A DNA stretch of 15,515 nucleotides from CAYTLW01 sp964438735 (GTDB lineage: Bacteria > Myxococcota_A > UBA9042). Position numbers and translations under genes: made by a program. This document shows, one piece after another, positions 15,086 through 15,515 of this stretch (position 1 is the stretch's first letter; every line of letters begins with the position of its first letter). The DNA is taken from the NCBI GenBank assembly GCA_964438735.1, contig CAYTLW010000159.1, positions 1-15,515 of the forward strand. Direction: 5' to 3'. Below the pieces are notes generated by a model. That model had not been told where the DNA came from. It searched no databases and saw nothing but the letters and a program-made list of their open reading frames with translations.

Positions 15086-15515
15086 ATGCGTCGAAACTCC
15101 CTGCTTGCGATAGCTGTGCTGATACTGGCCTCTGCCTGCGGCCAAGACATCAGCGATCCGAAGGCCAATGCCGACATGGGTAGCGGCGGCGCCGACGAAC
15201 AAGTCGGTGGCGTTGGCAATGGTGGCGGCTCCGGTCAGGCCACCGGCGACGAGACCGGTGGTGGCGCCGAGGATCCCGGCGGCGAACAGGGTCAGGCAGG
15301 CGTGCCGGGCACAGGCGACGAGACACCTGCTGAGGGCGCCGATGATCCGGTCGATCCTCCCGTGGCGCAGGTAGATTTCGAGGTCCCGGAAGACGGCAAC
15401 GGCGTACTGGTCGACGACACGAATCCTGGCGGTGGCTCCGCTGGCGGCGGCTCCGGTGAAGGCGGCGGCTCCGGTGAAGGCGGCGGCTCCGGTGAAGGCG
15501 GCGGCTCCGGTGAAG
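15086..15515 (+). CDS. Lipoprotein with GGGSGE repeat linker (3' end outside window)
   Basis: The first 143 codons of a gene that runs off the right edge. The signal peptide MRRNSLLAIAVLILASAC ends in a lipobox-like ASAC (Cys18). After it comes a Gly/Asp/Glu/Pro-rich, low-complexity linker (GQATGDETGGGAEDPGGEQG and similar), a short stretch that may be folded (VAQVDFEVPEDGNGVLVDDT), and then a run of GGGSGE repeats. No functional domain is inside the window. GAGGA lies 6 nt before the ATG at 15086. The general plan, lipobox then repeat stalk, matches the Kazal lipoprotein and probably the propeller protein at the left edge, so a surface-exposed C-terminal domain is expected. Its function cannot be stated. 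Confidence 0.85.
   Translation, partial: MRRNSLLAIAVLILASACGQDISDPKANADMGSGGADEQVGGVGNGGGSGQATGDETGGGAEDPGGEQGQAGVPGTGDETPAEGADDPVDPPVAQVDFEVPEDGNGVLVDDTNPGGGSAGGGSGEGGGSGEGGGSGEGGGSGE
15443..15514 (+). repeat. 18-bp tandem repeat encoding GGGSGE
   Basis: Four units (15443, 15461, 15479, 15497) are identical in DNA, ggcggcggctccggtgaa, preceded by a degenerate unit (15428-15442), and the array continues past the window end. Identical copies indicate a recent expansion. The repeat is in frame, so slippage would only change stalk length. Confidence 0.95.

Noticed and set aside
14450..15202. A 250-codon minus-strand frame in the lower-GC stretch
   Set aside because: It runs through the start of the plus-strand lipoprotein gene, lacks motifs and has mixed codon use. 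It cannot be excluded as a remnant but is not supported as a gene.

Overview
The window looks like a chromosomal segment from a high-GC member of the Myxococcota (the former Deltaproteobacteria). The reasons are a run of large lipoproteins with Asp/Ala/Gly-rich linkers straight after the lipobox cysteine, MopE-type CDGxDNNCNGxxDEG motifs, scattered Cys-rich modules, a standalone Hanks-type Ser/Thr kinase with an HRDxTPxN catalytic loop, and strongly G/C-ending codons. This is inferred from protein style only; there is no rRNA or other phylogenetic marker here.

Layout, left to right. (1) The 3' part of a secreted protein with a KDPGD repeat stalk, MopE metal-binding motifs and a beta-propeller (+). 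(2) A PduO-type cobalamin adenosyltransferase (-) that converges on gene 1, their stop codons overlapping. (3) A very acidic small protein (+). (4) A 4.5-kb gene for a metzincin lipoprotein protease (+), overlapped at its 3' end by (5) a MutT-like Nudix hydrolase (+). (6-9) A minus-strand block read from right to left: a Kazal-repeat lipoprotein, a PNGase F-fold lipoprotein, a von Willebrand A lipoprotein only 3 nt behind it, and a Ser/Thr kinase. (10) About 0.9 kb of lower-GC DNA without a convincing gene. (11) The start of another lipoprotein with a GGGSGE repeat linker, cut off by the window end.

Six of the ten genes encode proteins of the cell envelope. Five carry a visible lipoprotein signal peptide and the sixth lacks its N-terminus in the window. 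They combine a protease, predicted protease inhibitors, adhesion or metal-binding modules and a glycosidase-fold protein, which suggests a surface-exposed set, perhaps for predation, attachment or defence of the outer surface. The kinase is the only evident regulator. The adenosyltransferase and Nudix enzyme look like ordinary housekeeping genes.

The most unusual signal is in the PNGase F-like protein. All three active-site acids of PNGase F (Asp60, Glu118, Glu206) appear replaced (by His380, Pro444, Ile535) although all three disulfides align, and several histidines cluster where the active site was. This suggests a pseudoenzyme or a repurposed, possibly metal-binding, member of the PHM/PNGase F fold.
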